The notes below the pieces were generated by a model that had not been told where the DNA came from, did not search any database, and worked only from the letters and a program-made list of their open reading frames with translations. Positions 56,885 through 64,000 of a stretch of DNA of 64,000 nt are shown in pieces. Made by a program: the position numbers and the translations under genes. Position 1 is the stretch's first letter. Every line of letters begins with the position of its first letter. Origin of the DNA: Chitinophaga caeni (GTDB lineage Bacteria; Bacteroidota; Bacteroidia; Chitinophagales; Chitinophagaceae); the NCBI RefSeq assembly GCF_002557795.1, contig NZ_CP023777.1, positions 3,667,001 to 3,731,000 of the forward strand. Reading direction: 5' to 3'.

Positions 56885-57709
56885 ATGTGCAAGGTGTTCA
56901 AAGTAAGCCGTAGTGGCTATTATGCCTGGTCAATAAGAAAACCATCAAAACTTTCCCTGTACAGGCAAGTGCTTTGCAAGGGAGTTGAAGATATCTACCA
57001 CAAAAGCAAAGGCAGATACGGCAGCCCTAAAATAGTTGCCGAACTTAGGTCTATGGGACTGCATGCCTCCAGGCCCAGGGTGGCCAGGATCATGAAGGAC
57101 AAAGGGTTTCGCAGTATTATTACAGGCAAGTTCAAAGTATGCACGACAGATTCTAACCATAAACTGGAAGTGTCGGCCAATATCCTCAATAGAGAATTTA
57201 CTGCCAGGGCACCATCAGAGAAATGGGTTTCTGATCTGACTTACATCCGGACAAAAAACGGATGGCTTTACTTAACAGCCATCATGGACCTGTTTGACAG
57301 AAGGATTGTTGGATGGTCCATGAGTACAGGTATGACAACCAGGGAGACTACTGTTGCTGCCTGGAATATGGCGATTAGAAATAGATCCGTGGCACCCAAT
57401 ATGGTTTTTCACTCAGACAGAGGTGTACAGTATGCCAGTGAGGAGTTCAGAGATCTGCTAAAAGGCAACTCTGTACAACAGAGTATGAGTAGAAAGGGCA
57501 ACTGCTGGGATAATGCTGTAATGGAGAACTTCTTCAAGATACTTAAATCAGAAACCGGCCACCATACTGTATATGATTCAGTAGAAGTCGCAAAAAAAGA
57601 GCTGTTTGAGTTCATCGAAATATGGTATAACAGGCAGCGAAGGCATTCAATATTAGGGTATTTGCCACCCGAAGAATTTAGTAAATCTATTCTAAAAAAA
57701 GCAGCTTAA
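56885..57709 (+). CDS. IS3-family transposase OrfB (DDE integrase)
   Basis: This 274-aa protein is in the -1 frame relative to OrfA. An HTH_21-like region ([20 protein letters not shown]) precedes the rve domain. The DDE triad is in [10 protein letters not shown] (Asp), [13 protein letters not shown] (Asp) and [16 protein letters not shown] (Glu). The product is likely made mainly as the OrfAB fusion, so the ATG at 56885 may not be used for the active enzyme. Confidence 0.93.
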   Translation: MCKVFKVSRSGYYAWSIRKPSKLSLYRQVLCKGVEDIYHKSKGRYGSPKIVAELRSMGLHASRPRVARIMKDKGFRSIITGKFKVCTTDSNHKLEVSANILNREFTARAPSEKWVSDLTYIRTKNGWLYLTAIMDLFDRRIVGWSMSTGMTTRETTVAAWNMAIRNRSVAPNMVFHSDRGVQYASEEFRDLLKGNSVQQSMSRKGNCWDNAVMENFFKILKSETGHHTVYDSVEVAKKELFEFIEIWYNRQRRHSILGYLPPEEFSKSILKKAA

Positions 57710-57768
57710 TAAGTTGTCCATTTTTTTGTTGCAAATCCATTAACCAAACAATCTGCCCCCCGCTCCCC

Positions 57769-57958
57769 GCTAGTTCGAGCTTCCAAGCTCGGACTCCCAC
57801 ATGTTGCTACGTGCTACTGATAGGGTATCCTGTTCGGCAGCATAAGAAATACAACAATTAACAGCGAATGGTACAAAAAGTACGTGCTTTTTCGTTTTTG
57901 GTACAATTGTAAATGTCCTTAATTGTGCGTAGGTCCGAGCTTGGAAGCTCGAACCAGC
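57769..57958. repeat. 190-bp inverted-repeat element, copy 2
   Basis: This is the same length and ends as the copy at 56081-56270, and I see one base difference between them. It is followed directly by the longer 80-bp array. The short leader before it (AAACAATCTGCC) also precedes copy 1, so a larger unit of leader, element and 80-bp repeats was duplicated before the IS insertion. Confidence 0.85.
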
Positions 57959-58368
57959 AAGGGTTTTGAGTGGTTTGGCAAAGTGTTCAAAAACCGAACC
58001 TAGGTTTCGAACACCTGTCACTTCCAAGCTCGAACCAGCAAAGGTTTTGAGTGGTTTGGCAAAGTGTTCAATACCATACCTAGGTTTCGAATACCTGTCA
58101 ATTCCAAGCTCGAACCAGCAAGGGTTTTGAGTGGTTTGACAAAGTGTTCAAAAACCGAACCTAGGTTTCGAACACCTGTAAATTCCAAGCTCGGACCAGC
58201 AAGGGTTTTGAGTGGTTTGGGAAAGTGTTCAATACCAGACCTAGGTTTCGAACACCTGTCACTTCCAAGCTGTAACCAGCAAGGGTTTTGAGTGGTTTGA
58301 CAAAGCGTTCAAAACCCAAACATTGGTTTCGAACACCTGTCACTTCCAAGCTGTAACCAGCAAGGGTA
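57952..58368. repeat. 80-bp tandem repeats, long array
   Basis: Units start with AACCAGC or GACCAGC at 57952, 58033, 58113, 58194, 58274 and 58355 (the last truncated), spaced 80-81 bp. They differ by point changes and by CTCGAACC/CTGTAACC/CTCGGACC variants at the hairpin arm. The array ends about 40 bp from the 3' end of the YeeE-like gene. Frames through it are translated repeat. Confidence 0.88.
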
Positions 58369-58410
58369 ATGGACATTTGGCCACCGCATTCAAAAGCCGA
58401 ACCGGCCATT

Positions 58411-58821
58411 TTAATGTGGTAGCCGCTCCTTCCATTTACCATATACCCAGGTTCCTATTGTTGCGAAAAAGATGGTTACTAAAACCACGGTATAGCCAGA
58501 GCCTACCTGCGCGAACAACGGTCCCGGGCAAGCGCCGGTAATTCCCCAGCCCAATCCGAATATTAAACCACCGTAAACATTCCCTTTGCTAAATTCCTTT
58601 TTCGGTATGACAATAGACTCCCCCTCAATGGATTTCATTTTTAATTTCTTAATGATCCAGATGCTAAACATCCCTACAACAATAGCGCTGCCAATAATGC
58701 CATACATATGGAAGGACTCCAATCGGAACATCTCCTGTATCCTATACCATGACATGACTTCACTTTTTACCAAGGCAAAGCCGAATAATACGCCCAATAA
58801 CAAGAACTTTATATATTTCAT
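58411..58821 (-). CDS. YeeE/YedE-family small membrane protein (DUF6691-like)
   Basis: This 136-aa protein has four hydrophobic segments (KFLLLGVLFGFALVKSEVMSW, IIGSAIVVGMFSIWIIKKL, YGGLIFGLGWGITGACPGPL and a C-terminal helix). The GACPGP motif with its Cys is characteristic of YeeE/YedE sulfur transporters, which take up thiosulfate or related species. It forms a pair with the next gene, 3 bp apart, and probably makes up the second half of the channel. Confidence 0.88.
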   Translation of the reverse strand: MKYIKFLLLGVLFGFALVKSEVMSWYRIQEMFRLESFHMYGIIGSAIVVGMFSIWIIKKLKMKSIEGESIVIPKKEFSKGNVYGGLIFGLGWGITGACPGPLFAQVGSGYTVVLVTIFFATIGTWVYGKWKERLPH

Positions 58822-58824
58822 ATG

Positions 58825-59385
58825 CTATATCATCTTAAGGATTAAAGGCATCAAGATATTCACTGTAAAAAATCCCCCTGCCATAAAGCAAATCGTTGCT
58901 ACCAATGAGGGCCATTGTAAACTCGCGATACCCATAATAGAATGCCCGGAGGTACAGCCACCCGCGTAACGTGTACCGAAACCCACCAGGAAACCGCCTA
59001 TTGCAAAAAAGAAGAGCCCCGGCCAACTGAATAGCTGCTGCCAGGAAAATATTTCTCCCGGTAGTAAACCTGTACTGTCTTGTATACCGTATCGCTGCAA
59101 CCAAGCTAATGTGCCTGCGCTTACATCCACCCTCGAAACATCTCCTACCTGGGTTGCTATGGCTGCACCTATTACGATGCCTGCCACGAAAAGCATATTC
59201 CATCGTTGCGATTTCCAGTCATATTGGAAGAATTTTATCCCGGCGGGAAGGCAAGCCGCACACATATGCCGGAAGACGGAGGAAATACCGAATGTTTTAT
59301 TACCCGCCAATAACAAAGCCGGAACTATTAAACCAATTAAAGGGCCGGCAATATACCAAGGCCACGGTTCCTTCAGGATATTCAT
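58825..59385 (-). CDS. YeeE/YedE-family sulfur transport protein
   Basis: This 186-aa membrane protein contains the first-half motif FGTRYAGGCTSGHSIMGIASL and SSVFRHMCAACLPAGIKFF, with conserved Cys residues. Split YeeE/YedE pairs are common in Bacteroidota and often lie near rhodanese or sulfide metabolism genes; none is seen here. The region upstream is shared with the divergent ALDH gene. Confidence 0.9.
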   Translation of the reverse strand: MNILKEPWPWYIAGPLIGLIVPALLLAGNKTFGISSVFRHMCAACLPAGIKFFQYDWKSQRWNMLFVAGIVIGAAIATQVGDVSRVDVSAGTLAWLQRYGIQDSTGLLPGEIFSWQQLFSWPGLFFFAIGGFLVGFGTRYAGGCTSGHSIMGIASLQWPSLVATICFMAGGFFTVNILMPLILKMI

Positions 59386-59487
59386 ATTAATTTATTAAAT
59401 GTGTATGTAAATATTTATATAAACATAGTGATTTATATATATGTTCAGACAGATAAAATTGAATTTACCAGGCCCGTTCAAAAATTG

Positions 59488-59495
59488 TAGCTTTG
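59488..59495 (+). promoter_or_regulatory. Candidate -7 box for the ALDH gene
   Basis: TAGCTTTG matches TAnnTTTG and lies 31 nt before the ATG at 59527. The nearest upstream TTG is 26 nt away, slightly long for a -33 box. Confidence 0.5.
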
Positions 59496-59526
59496 ATGAT
59501 CTATTGACAAGAAGAGGAATCAAAAC

Positions 59527-61053
59527 ATGCAAAACATCTTACAACAATTCCAATTAACAGGAACCCATGCCGGTGTGTCAACCGGTTCTAGCTGGTTACA
59601 GTCAACAGGTCAATCCATTGACTCCATGTCCCCGGTAGACGGGAAATTAATTGCCGGCGTGCAAAGTGCAGACAGGGCTTCATACGATGCTGCCATCGAA
59701 TCTGCACAAGCAGCTTACCTTAAATGGAGGGCGATCCCGGCTCCAAGGCGCGGTGAAATAGTACGACAAATCGGTGAATCTTTACGTAAAAATAAAGAAG
59801 CACTCGGAAGGCTGGTTTCCTTTGAAATGGGAAAAAGCTTGCAGGAAGGCTTCGGTGAAGTACAGGAAATGATCGATATCTGCGATTTTGCCGTGGGTTT
59901 ATCCCGCCAATTACACGGCTTGACGATGCATTCGGAAAGGCCGGGTCATAGAATGTACGAACAATGGCACCCCCTTGGCATCGTGGGAATTATTTCGGCC
60001 TTTAATTTCCCGGTAGCGGTATGGAGCTGGAATAGTATGCTGGCTTGGGTATGCGGAAATGTATGCATCTGGAAACCATCAGAGAAAACGCCGCTTACTG
60101 CAATTGCCTGCCAAAAAATTACAGCGGAAGTCTTCGCAGCTAATGATATCCCCGAAGGTGTTTCCTGCTTGGTAATAGGCGGTCGCGATGTAGGTGAATG
60201 GATGGCCCAAGATAAGCGCATCCCCTTGGTATCAGCCACCGGTTCTACGAGGATGGGTAAAAGTGTAGCTGCCACCGTAGCATCCAGGCTCGGGAAATCA
60301 TTGTTGGAACTGGGTGGTAACAACGCCATAATCATTACGCCCGATGCCGATTTGGATATGTCATTAATCGGCGCCGTATTTGGTGCTGTCGGTACCGCGG
60401 GGCAACGTTGTACTTCCACCCGCCGCTTAATCATTCATGAAGATGTATACGATGCTTTCGTGTCCAAGCTGGTCAATGCTTATGGACAATTACGAATCGG
60501 TGATCCATTAGACGAAAATAACCATGTAGGTCCATTGATTGATACGGATGCAGTGAAAGCGTACCTTACATCTATCGAAGAATGTAAAGCTGAAGGTGGT
60601 AAATTCTTGGTGGAAGGCGGTGTTTTAAAAGGCGCGGGATTCGAATCTGGATGCTATGTGAAACCTTGCATCGCGGAAGTAGAAAACCATTATAAAATCG
60701 TTCAGCACGAAACTTTTGCACCGATTTTATACGTGATGAAATATAAAACTTTGGATGAAGCAATAGCCATGCAAAATGGAGTTCCGCAAGGACTGTCCTC
60801 TGCTATCATGACCACTAACTTGCGGGAAGCCGAGCAGTTCCTTTCCAATGCCGGTAGCGACTGTGGAATCGCCAATGTCAATATCGGTACTTCAGGGGCT
60901 GAGATCGGCGGGGCTTTCGGTGGAGAAAAAGAAACCGGCGGGGGCCGCGAAAGTGGATCCGATGCATGGAAGGCATACATGCGCAGGCAAACAAATACTA
61001 TTAACTATAGTACTCATTTGCCTTTAGCACAAGGCATTAAGTTCGATTTATAG
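59527..61053 (+). CDS. ALDH7-type aldehyde dehydrogenase (aminoadipate semialdehyde type)
   Basis: This 508-aa NAD-dependent aldehyde dehydrogenase has the catalytic Cys295 in GQRCTSTRRL and the general base Glu261 in LLELGGNNAI. The sequence is closest in style to ALDH7/antiquitin, which oxidises 2-aminoadipate-6-semialdehyde (piperideine-6-carboxylate) in lysine catabolism. Typical ALDH7 elements are QWHPLGIVGIISAFNFPVAVW and NIGTSGAEIGGAFGGEKETGGGRESGSDAWK. Together with the DUF1338 gene at 54977 this fits a lysine degradation route, though no aminotransferase gene is seen in the window. Confidence 0.9.
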   Translation: MQNILQQFQLTGTHAGVSTGSSWLQSTGQSIDSMSPVDGKLIAGVQSADRASYDAAIESAQAAYLKWRAIPAPRRGEIVRQIGESLRKNKEALGRLVSFEMGKSLQEGFGEVQEMIDICDFAVGLSRQLHGLTMHSERPGHRMYEQWHPLGIVGIISAFNFPVAVWSWNSMLAWVCGNVCIWKPSEKTPLTAIACQKITAEVFAANDIPEGVSCLVIGGRDVGEWMAQDKRIPLVSATGSTRMGKSVAATVASRLGKSLLELGGNNAIIITPDADLDMSLIGAVFGAVGTAGQRCTSTRRLIIHEDVYDAFVSKLVNAYGQLRIGDPLDENNHVGPLIDTDAVKAYLTSIEECKAEGGKFLVEGGVLKGAGFESGCYVKPCIAEVENHYKIVQHETFAPILYVMKYKTLDEAIAMQNGVPQGLSSAIMTTNLREAEQFLSNAGSDCGIANVNIGTSGAEIGGAFGGEKETGGGRESGSDAWKAYMRRQTNTINYSTHLPLAQGIKFDL

Positions 61054-61090
61054 AAAATTATACAAGGTGTCCGTTGTAGGTAAGTACGGC

Positions 61091-61157
61091 GGTTTCCGTT
61101 TGAGCAGATTTACGAAAATAGCGGGGTGGAAACCCCGCTTTTCGTTAAACGGAAACC
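61091..61157 (+). terminator. Nested hairpins after the ALDH gene
   Basis: The inner stem GCGGGG (61121-61126) / CCCCGC (61133-61138) is followed by TTTT and fits a terminator. An outer perfect 11-bp pair GGTTTCCGTTT (61091-61101) / AAACGGAAACC (61147-61157) encloses it and could give a stable cruciform. Confidence 0.7.
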
Positions 61158-61780
61158 ATGCTTATGAGAAAGAAATATAACGGTGTTATATTCTCCCTGG
61201 TATAAATATTAAACTTTTTTCTGAATTTTCATATTATACTTTTGTGCTACTACCCTCTCATGGCTGCTTTCAACAGCATTTTCTTAACCAAAATTTTCTT
61301 GTTAAATTTTAGCTAAATATTTCTATTTCTCCCCCTGGTGGCGACCTTACAGCATTTACCACTCATCAAATTTCTCGTTGGATTTTAGGATTTAAAAAGT
61401 TTATAAAAACTAAAAAAAATTTTCCTTTCAATTATTTTTTAGCATAAATCTTTTAAACAATACTCATATATGGGTAATTTTTCAACAGCTTATTTTTTTC
61501 AAGATGACTAGATAATTTTTCATCTATAAAATGGGTAAGATAATATTCATTATCAAACGCTTCTGAACGTCGCAGGAAAAAAATATCCACAGTTATTCTT
61601 TCATAACTTTAATTATATCTCTGGAAATCAACGCGATATACCCCTTTTATTCTATTGAAATTGTTAATTAACCCGCTGTATTCTGTTCTAGCTGATAAAT
61701 ACAACGATCATGTTGTAAAAATGTACATGGGATTACATAGTTGTAATTAATATTCATGGACTTAGGGAGTTAGCTTCCCC
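61158..61780. other. 623 bp A/T-rich intergenic region
   Basis: I see no ORF, tRNA or clear repeat here. A non-coding RNA cannot be excluded by eye. Confidence 0.4.
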
Positions 61781-62443
61781 TCATGGTTGCTTTAAAGTTT
61801 GCACCAACATTTCATAGGTCGCCATAATTCTTTTTTGTTCTCCTAGCAAATAATCACCCGTAAATGGTGAACCACAATCTTCATTATTGACTTGGTGGAT
61901 TAGTTTGCCGTTTAAGAAGTAACTCCTATCTTCAACAACCCCGCTATGATCATTATTAAGTGATTGACTGTTACTGTCTACGTTGGTTAAATTAGCATCA
62001 TAATACACCGGTCTATTGTATGTATAAGATCGCTCAATTACAAATGAAAGTTGATCATCTAACAGGTAGTATTCTTCTAACCGCTGAAAGGTTTCACTAA
62101 AATGATAAGTTATAATTTTCTCCAATTGCCCGTTCAAAAAATAGTACCTGGCCCCGCCCCTGCTGGTCGAGGTATCGAGCCCGCGGGATTCTATGCTTGT
62201 CCACTTGGTAATAGAATTTACCCGCTTGAAATTTTTCCAGATGGGTTCTAATTCATGGCTTAAATATTCATTAATTGGCTGATCTTCTTTGTTGAAAGTT
62301 TCGTGTAGTTGAAGTGTATCGTGTTGAAAACTATTAATCGGAACAGAAGGAGAAACGATATTGGGGTGGTTTTCCTTCTTATTGCCCGTTAAACAACCGG
62401 AACTCAAAAATGTCAACCAGCATAATGTAAGCAAGTATTTCAC
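61781..62443 (-). CDS. Hypothetical lipoprotein
   Basis: This 220-aa protein has a signal peptide and lipobox (LSSGC). The mature part contains repeated short aromatic motifs (RYYFLNGQLEKIITYHF, RSYFLNGKLIHQV), similar in spirit to YwqK/MORN-like beta repeats that read 'YFLNGKL'. I do not recognise a functional family. It is alone on its strand between two A/T-rich gaps. Confidence 0.6.
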   Translation of the reverse strand: MKYLLTLCWLTFLSSGCLTGNKKENHPNIVSPSVPINSFQHDTLQLHETFNKEDQPINEYLSHELEPIWKNFKRVNSITKWTSIESRGLDTSTSRGGARYYFLNGQLEKIITYHFSETFQRLEEYYLLDDQLSFVIERSYTYNRPVYYDANLTNVDSNSQSLNNDHSGVVEDRSYFLNGKLIHQVNNEDCGSPFTGDYLLGEQKRIMATYEMLVQTLKQP

Positions 62444-62773
62444 GGGATCGTTTTTTTGAATATTATCATGGCTTTACAGCTACTATTTAGTATAAAAATA
62501 AGAAAGTTTTATAATGCCCGGTATCTAAAAGTATACATTCTCAACGGTATCCCGCAATGCAGAGATAAGAAGTTTAAAAAGTCTAACATATTAATAATTA
62601 ACTATTTACAACTTTTATTCCCCGCATAGAATTACGCTTGTCTTACCCCCATTCGCTTGGCCCAAACAACCGATTATATAATAATCAACGTGTAACTAAA
62701 CTCTTTTTACATACCTTTAACCAATTGTGGTATTTATATTGATTAAATGCCCTTGAGCAAACTTTTTCTAAAC
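62444..62773. other. 330 bp divergent intergenic region
   Basis: It lies between the hypothetical lipoprotein and the S8 protease and presumably holds both promoters. TACCTTTA near 62712 is a near match to the -7 consensus. No ORF or RNA is evident. Confidence 0.4.
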
Positions 62774-64000
62774 ATGAATTTATTTAGTAGATCTAAAGCA
62801 GTATTGGCTGGTGTAGCGTTGGTAGCTGCTTTTTCTTTTTCGGCCGAGGCCCAATATAGACCGGCTCCCGTACCAAAAAACTGGCAATTATTAAGCTATG
62901 AAAAGGATAGCGTTTTCGGTGTCGGGGCTGAAAAGGCTTACCAGGAGCTTTTAAAAAATAAAAAAAGTACCCCCGTTATCGTGGCCGTAATCGATTCCGG
63001 GATCGACACTACCCATGAAGATTTAAAATCCATTCTATGGGTTAACCCGAAAGAAATCCCAGGTAACGGCATCGATGATGATAAAAACGGTTACGTGGAT
63101 GATATCCACGGTTGGAATTTCCTAGGAGGTAAAGACGGCTCCAGCGTTAAGGAGGATTCCGATGAGGCTTCCCGTGAATATTACAGGTTGAAGAAAAAAT
63201 ACATCGATCCGGATTCCGCGTTGGCCAACGACCCAAAAGAGTTAGCCTATTGGGAGTCCCTTAAGAATAAAATCGAACGCCCTGCTGCTCAAAACAAGGT
63301 AACCTACCGCACCATGTTGAGGGTTAAGGAAAATATGGATAAAGCTGAAAATATCCTTACCAGTTCCTTGCATAAAGAGGATTTTACGATGACTGACCTG
63401 GATAGCATCAGCAGCTTGGATGAAGATGTGTTGGCTGCCCGCGGTCTCGTGATGAGAATCATGGAAAGCACCGGTGAGCAGGATGTTAAATATTCTACGC
63501 TTAAAAATGAATTAACCGAGTATATAGCGGACCTGAAACGTAAAGTGGAAAATGCCAATGGTGAACCGGAAGATATGCGTGCCAAAATAGTTGGCGATGA
63601 CCTCAATGACATCAACGACCGCTTCTACGGCAACAACGATATAACCGGCCAATTCGCATTCCATGGAACGCACGTGGCTGGTATCATAGGCGCTATTAGG
63701 AATAACAACCTCGGTATGGACGGTGTGGCCGATAATGTTCGTATCATGGCCGTGAAAGTAGTTCCAGAAGGCGATGAACGTGATAAAGATGTTGCCCTTG
63801 GTATCCGCTACGCGGTAGATAACGGTGCGCAGATTATCAACATGAGCTTCGGTAAAGGCTTTTCCCCTCAAAAACAATGGGTAGATGATGCCATTAAATA
63901 CGCTGAAGAAAAAGGTGTATTATTGATTCATGCCGCGGGCAATGATGGTGAGGACATCGATTCGGTTAATAATTTCCCTACTCCTAATTTCAACGACGGT
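62774..64000 (+). CDS. S8 (subtilisin-like) serine peptidase, 3' end cut by window
   Basis: The frame from the ATG at 62774 is open to the window edge (409 residues visible); an in-frame ATG at 62747 would add 9 residues. The signal peptide runs to about residue 27 (FSFSAEAQ). The catalytic Asp74 is in VAVIDSGIDTTHED and the catalytic His300 in FHGTHVAGIIGA; the Ser lies beyond the edge. About 225 residues separate Asp and His, far more than in classical subtilisins, because of an inserted charged helical segment (about 125-270) that contains ENMDKAENILTSSLHKED. Bacteroidota S8 peptidases with this insertion are often exported by T9SS, but the C-terminus is not visible here. Confidence 0.9.
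   Translation, partial: MNLFSRSKAVLAGVALVAAFSFSAEAQYRPAPVPKNWQLLSYEKDSVFGVGAEKAYQELLKNKKSTPVIVAVIDSGIDTTHEDLKSILWVNPKEIPGNGIDDDKNGYVDDIHGWNFLGGKDGSSVKEDSDEASREYYRLKKKYIDPDSALANDPKELAYWESLKNKIERPAAQNKVTYRTMLRVKENMDKAENILTSSLHKEDFTMTDLDSISSLDEDVLAARGLVMRIMESTGEQDVKYSTLKNELTEYIADLKRKVENANGEPEDMRAKIVGDDLNDINDRFYGNNDITGQFAFHGTHVAGIIGAIRNNNLGMDGVADNVRIMAVKVVPEGDERDKDVALGIRYAVDNGAQIINMSFGKGFSPQKQWVDDAIKYAEEKGVLLIHAAGNDGEDIDSVNNFPTPNFNDG

Larger units (their letters stand above)
56477..57739 (+). mobile_element. Complete IS3-family insertion sequence (1263 bp)
   Basis: Imperfect inverted ends begin TGGAACTGCTACC at the left and, on the opposite strand, TGGATTTGCAAC at the right, and both contain TGGACA at the same distance. 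The flanks carry a 5-bp direct duplication TTAAC (56472-56476 and 57740-57744). orfA and orfB are intact and joined by a likely -1 frameshift site. The element sits in the leader of the second repeat unit, so it inserted into the repeat region. Confidence 0.9.

Noticed and set aside
58064..58291. 75-aa ORF with internal amino-acid repeats
   Set aside because: It reads through the 80-bp array. The repeats in the peptide simply reflect the DNA repeat, and the period (80) is not a multiple of three.
56264..58368. CRISPR array
   Set aside because: Units of 80-81 bp are contiguous and nearly identical across their whole length. There are no unique spacers and no cas genes nearby.

Overview
The window looks like chromosomal DNA of a Bacteroidota bacterium, most likely a Chitinophagaceae member. 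The signs are a type IX secretion (T9SS) sorting domain, a FecI/FecR/TonB-receptor signalling cassette, a DUF4270 lipoprotein beside a short starch-synthase-like gene, few Shine-Dalgarno sequences, and several -7 boxes of the Bacteroidetes form TAnnTTTG. This is inferred from gene content only; there is no rRNA in the window and I recognised no tRNA.

Layout. 1-3.9 kb: ychF (cut by the left edge), a SpmA/SpmB-type membrane protein and a YeiH-type exporter. 4-12.9 kb: an S41 peptidase lipoprotein, then ECF sigma, FecR-type anti-sigma, STN-containing TonB receptor and two lipoproteins. 13-17 kb: a sulfatase, a 3 x 222 bp repeat array and an unknown gene, bracketed by two same-orientation copies of a ~310 bp element with terminal inverted repeats. 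17-19 kb: a thiamine-binding protein and a GNAT-nitrilase fusion. 19.2-44.3 kb: a large exopolysaccharide (EPS) region in two divergent arms. The minus arm holds a receiver, a phosphoglycosyltransferase fused to a pseudo-receiver, three glycosyltransferases and an epimerase. The plus arm holds a glycosyltransferase, two acyltransferases, a 2111-aa T9SS esterase, a Wzz/BY-kinase-like protein, a flippase, a glycosyltransferase, a 34-aa membrane peptide, a polymerase, a TolC-like protein and a second esterase. 44.4-55.9 kb: housekeeping genes (metK, DUF4270, GT5-like, panC, panD, LPG-synthase-like membrane protein, ppk1, Ppx/GppA, panB, DUF1338). 56-58.4 kb: a repeat hotspot with two 190 bp inverted-repeat elements, 80 bp tandem repeats and an intact IS3-family element. 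58.4-64 kb: a YeeE/YedE pair, an ALDH7-type dehydrogenase, a lipoprotein and an S8 protease cut by the right edge.

How the genes fit together. The EPS region contains most of a Wzx/Wzy-type pathway: initiating transferase, glycosyltransferases, flippase, polymerase and co-polymerase. It also has acyl-adding enzymes and two secreted esterases of related design that could trim acyl groups. DUF1338 and the ALDH7-type dehydrogenase, on either side of the repeat hotspot, both suggest lysine/2-aminoadipate catabolism.

The least explained part is a repeat family with a 20-nt hairpin core. It appears as 190 bp inverted-repeat elements near 56-58 kb and as a 222 bp tandem array near 15 kb. The two forms keep the same internal landmarks at the same offsets, so they appear to share an ancestor.
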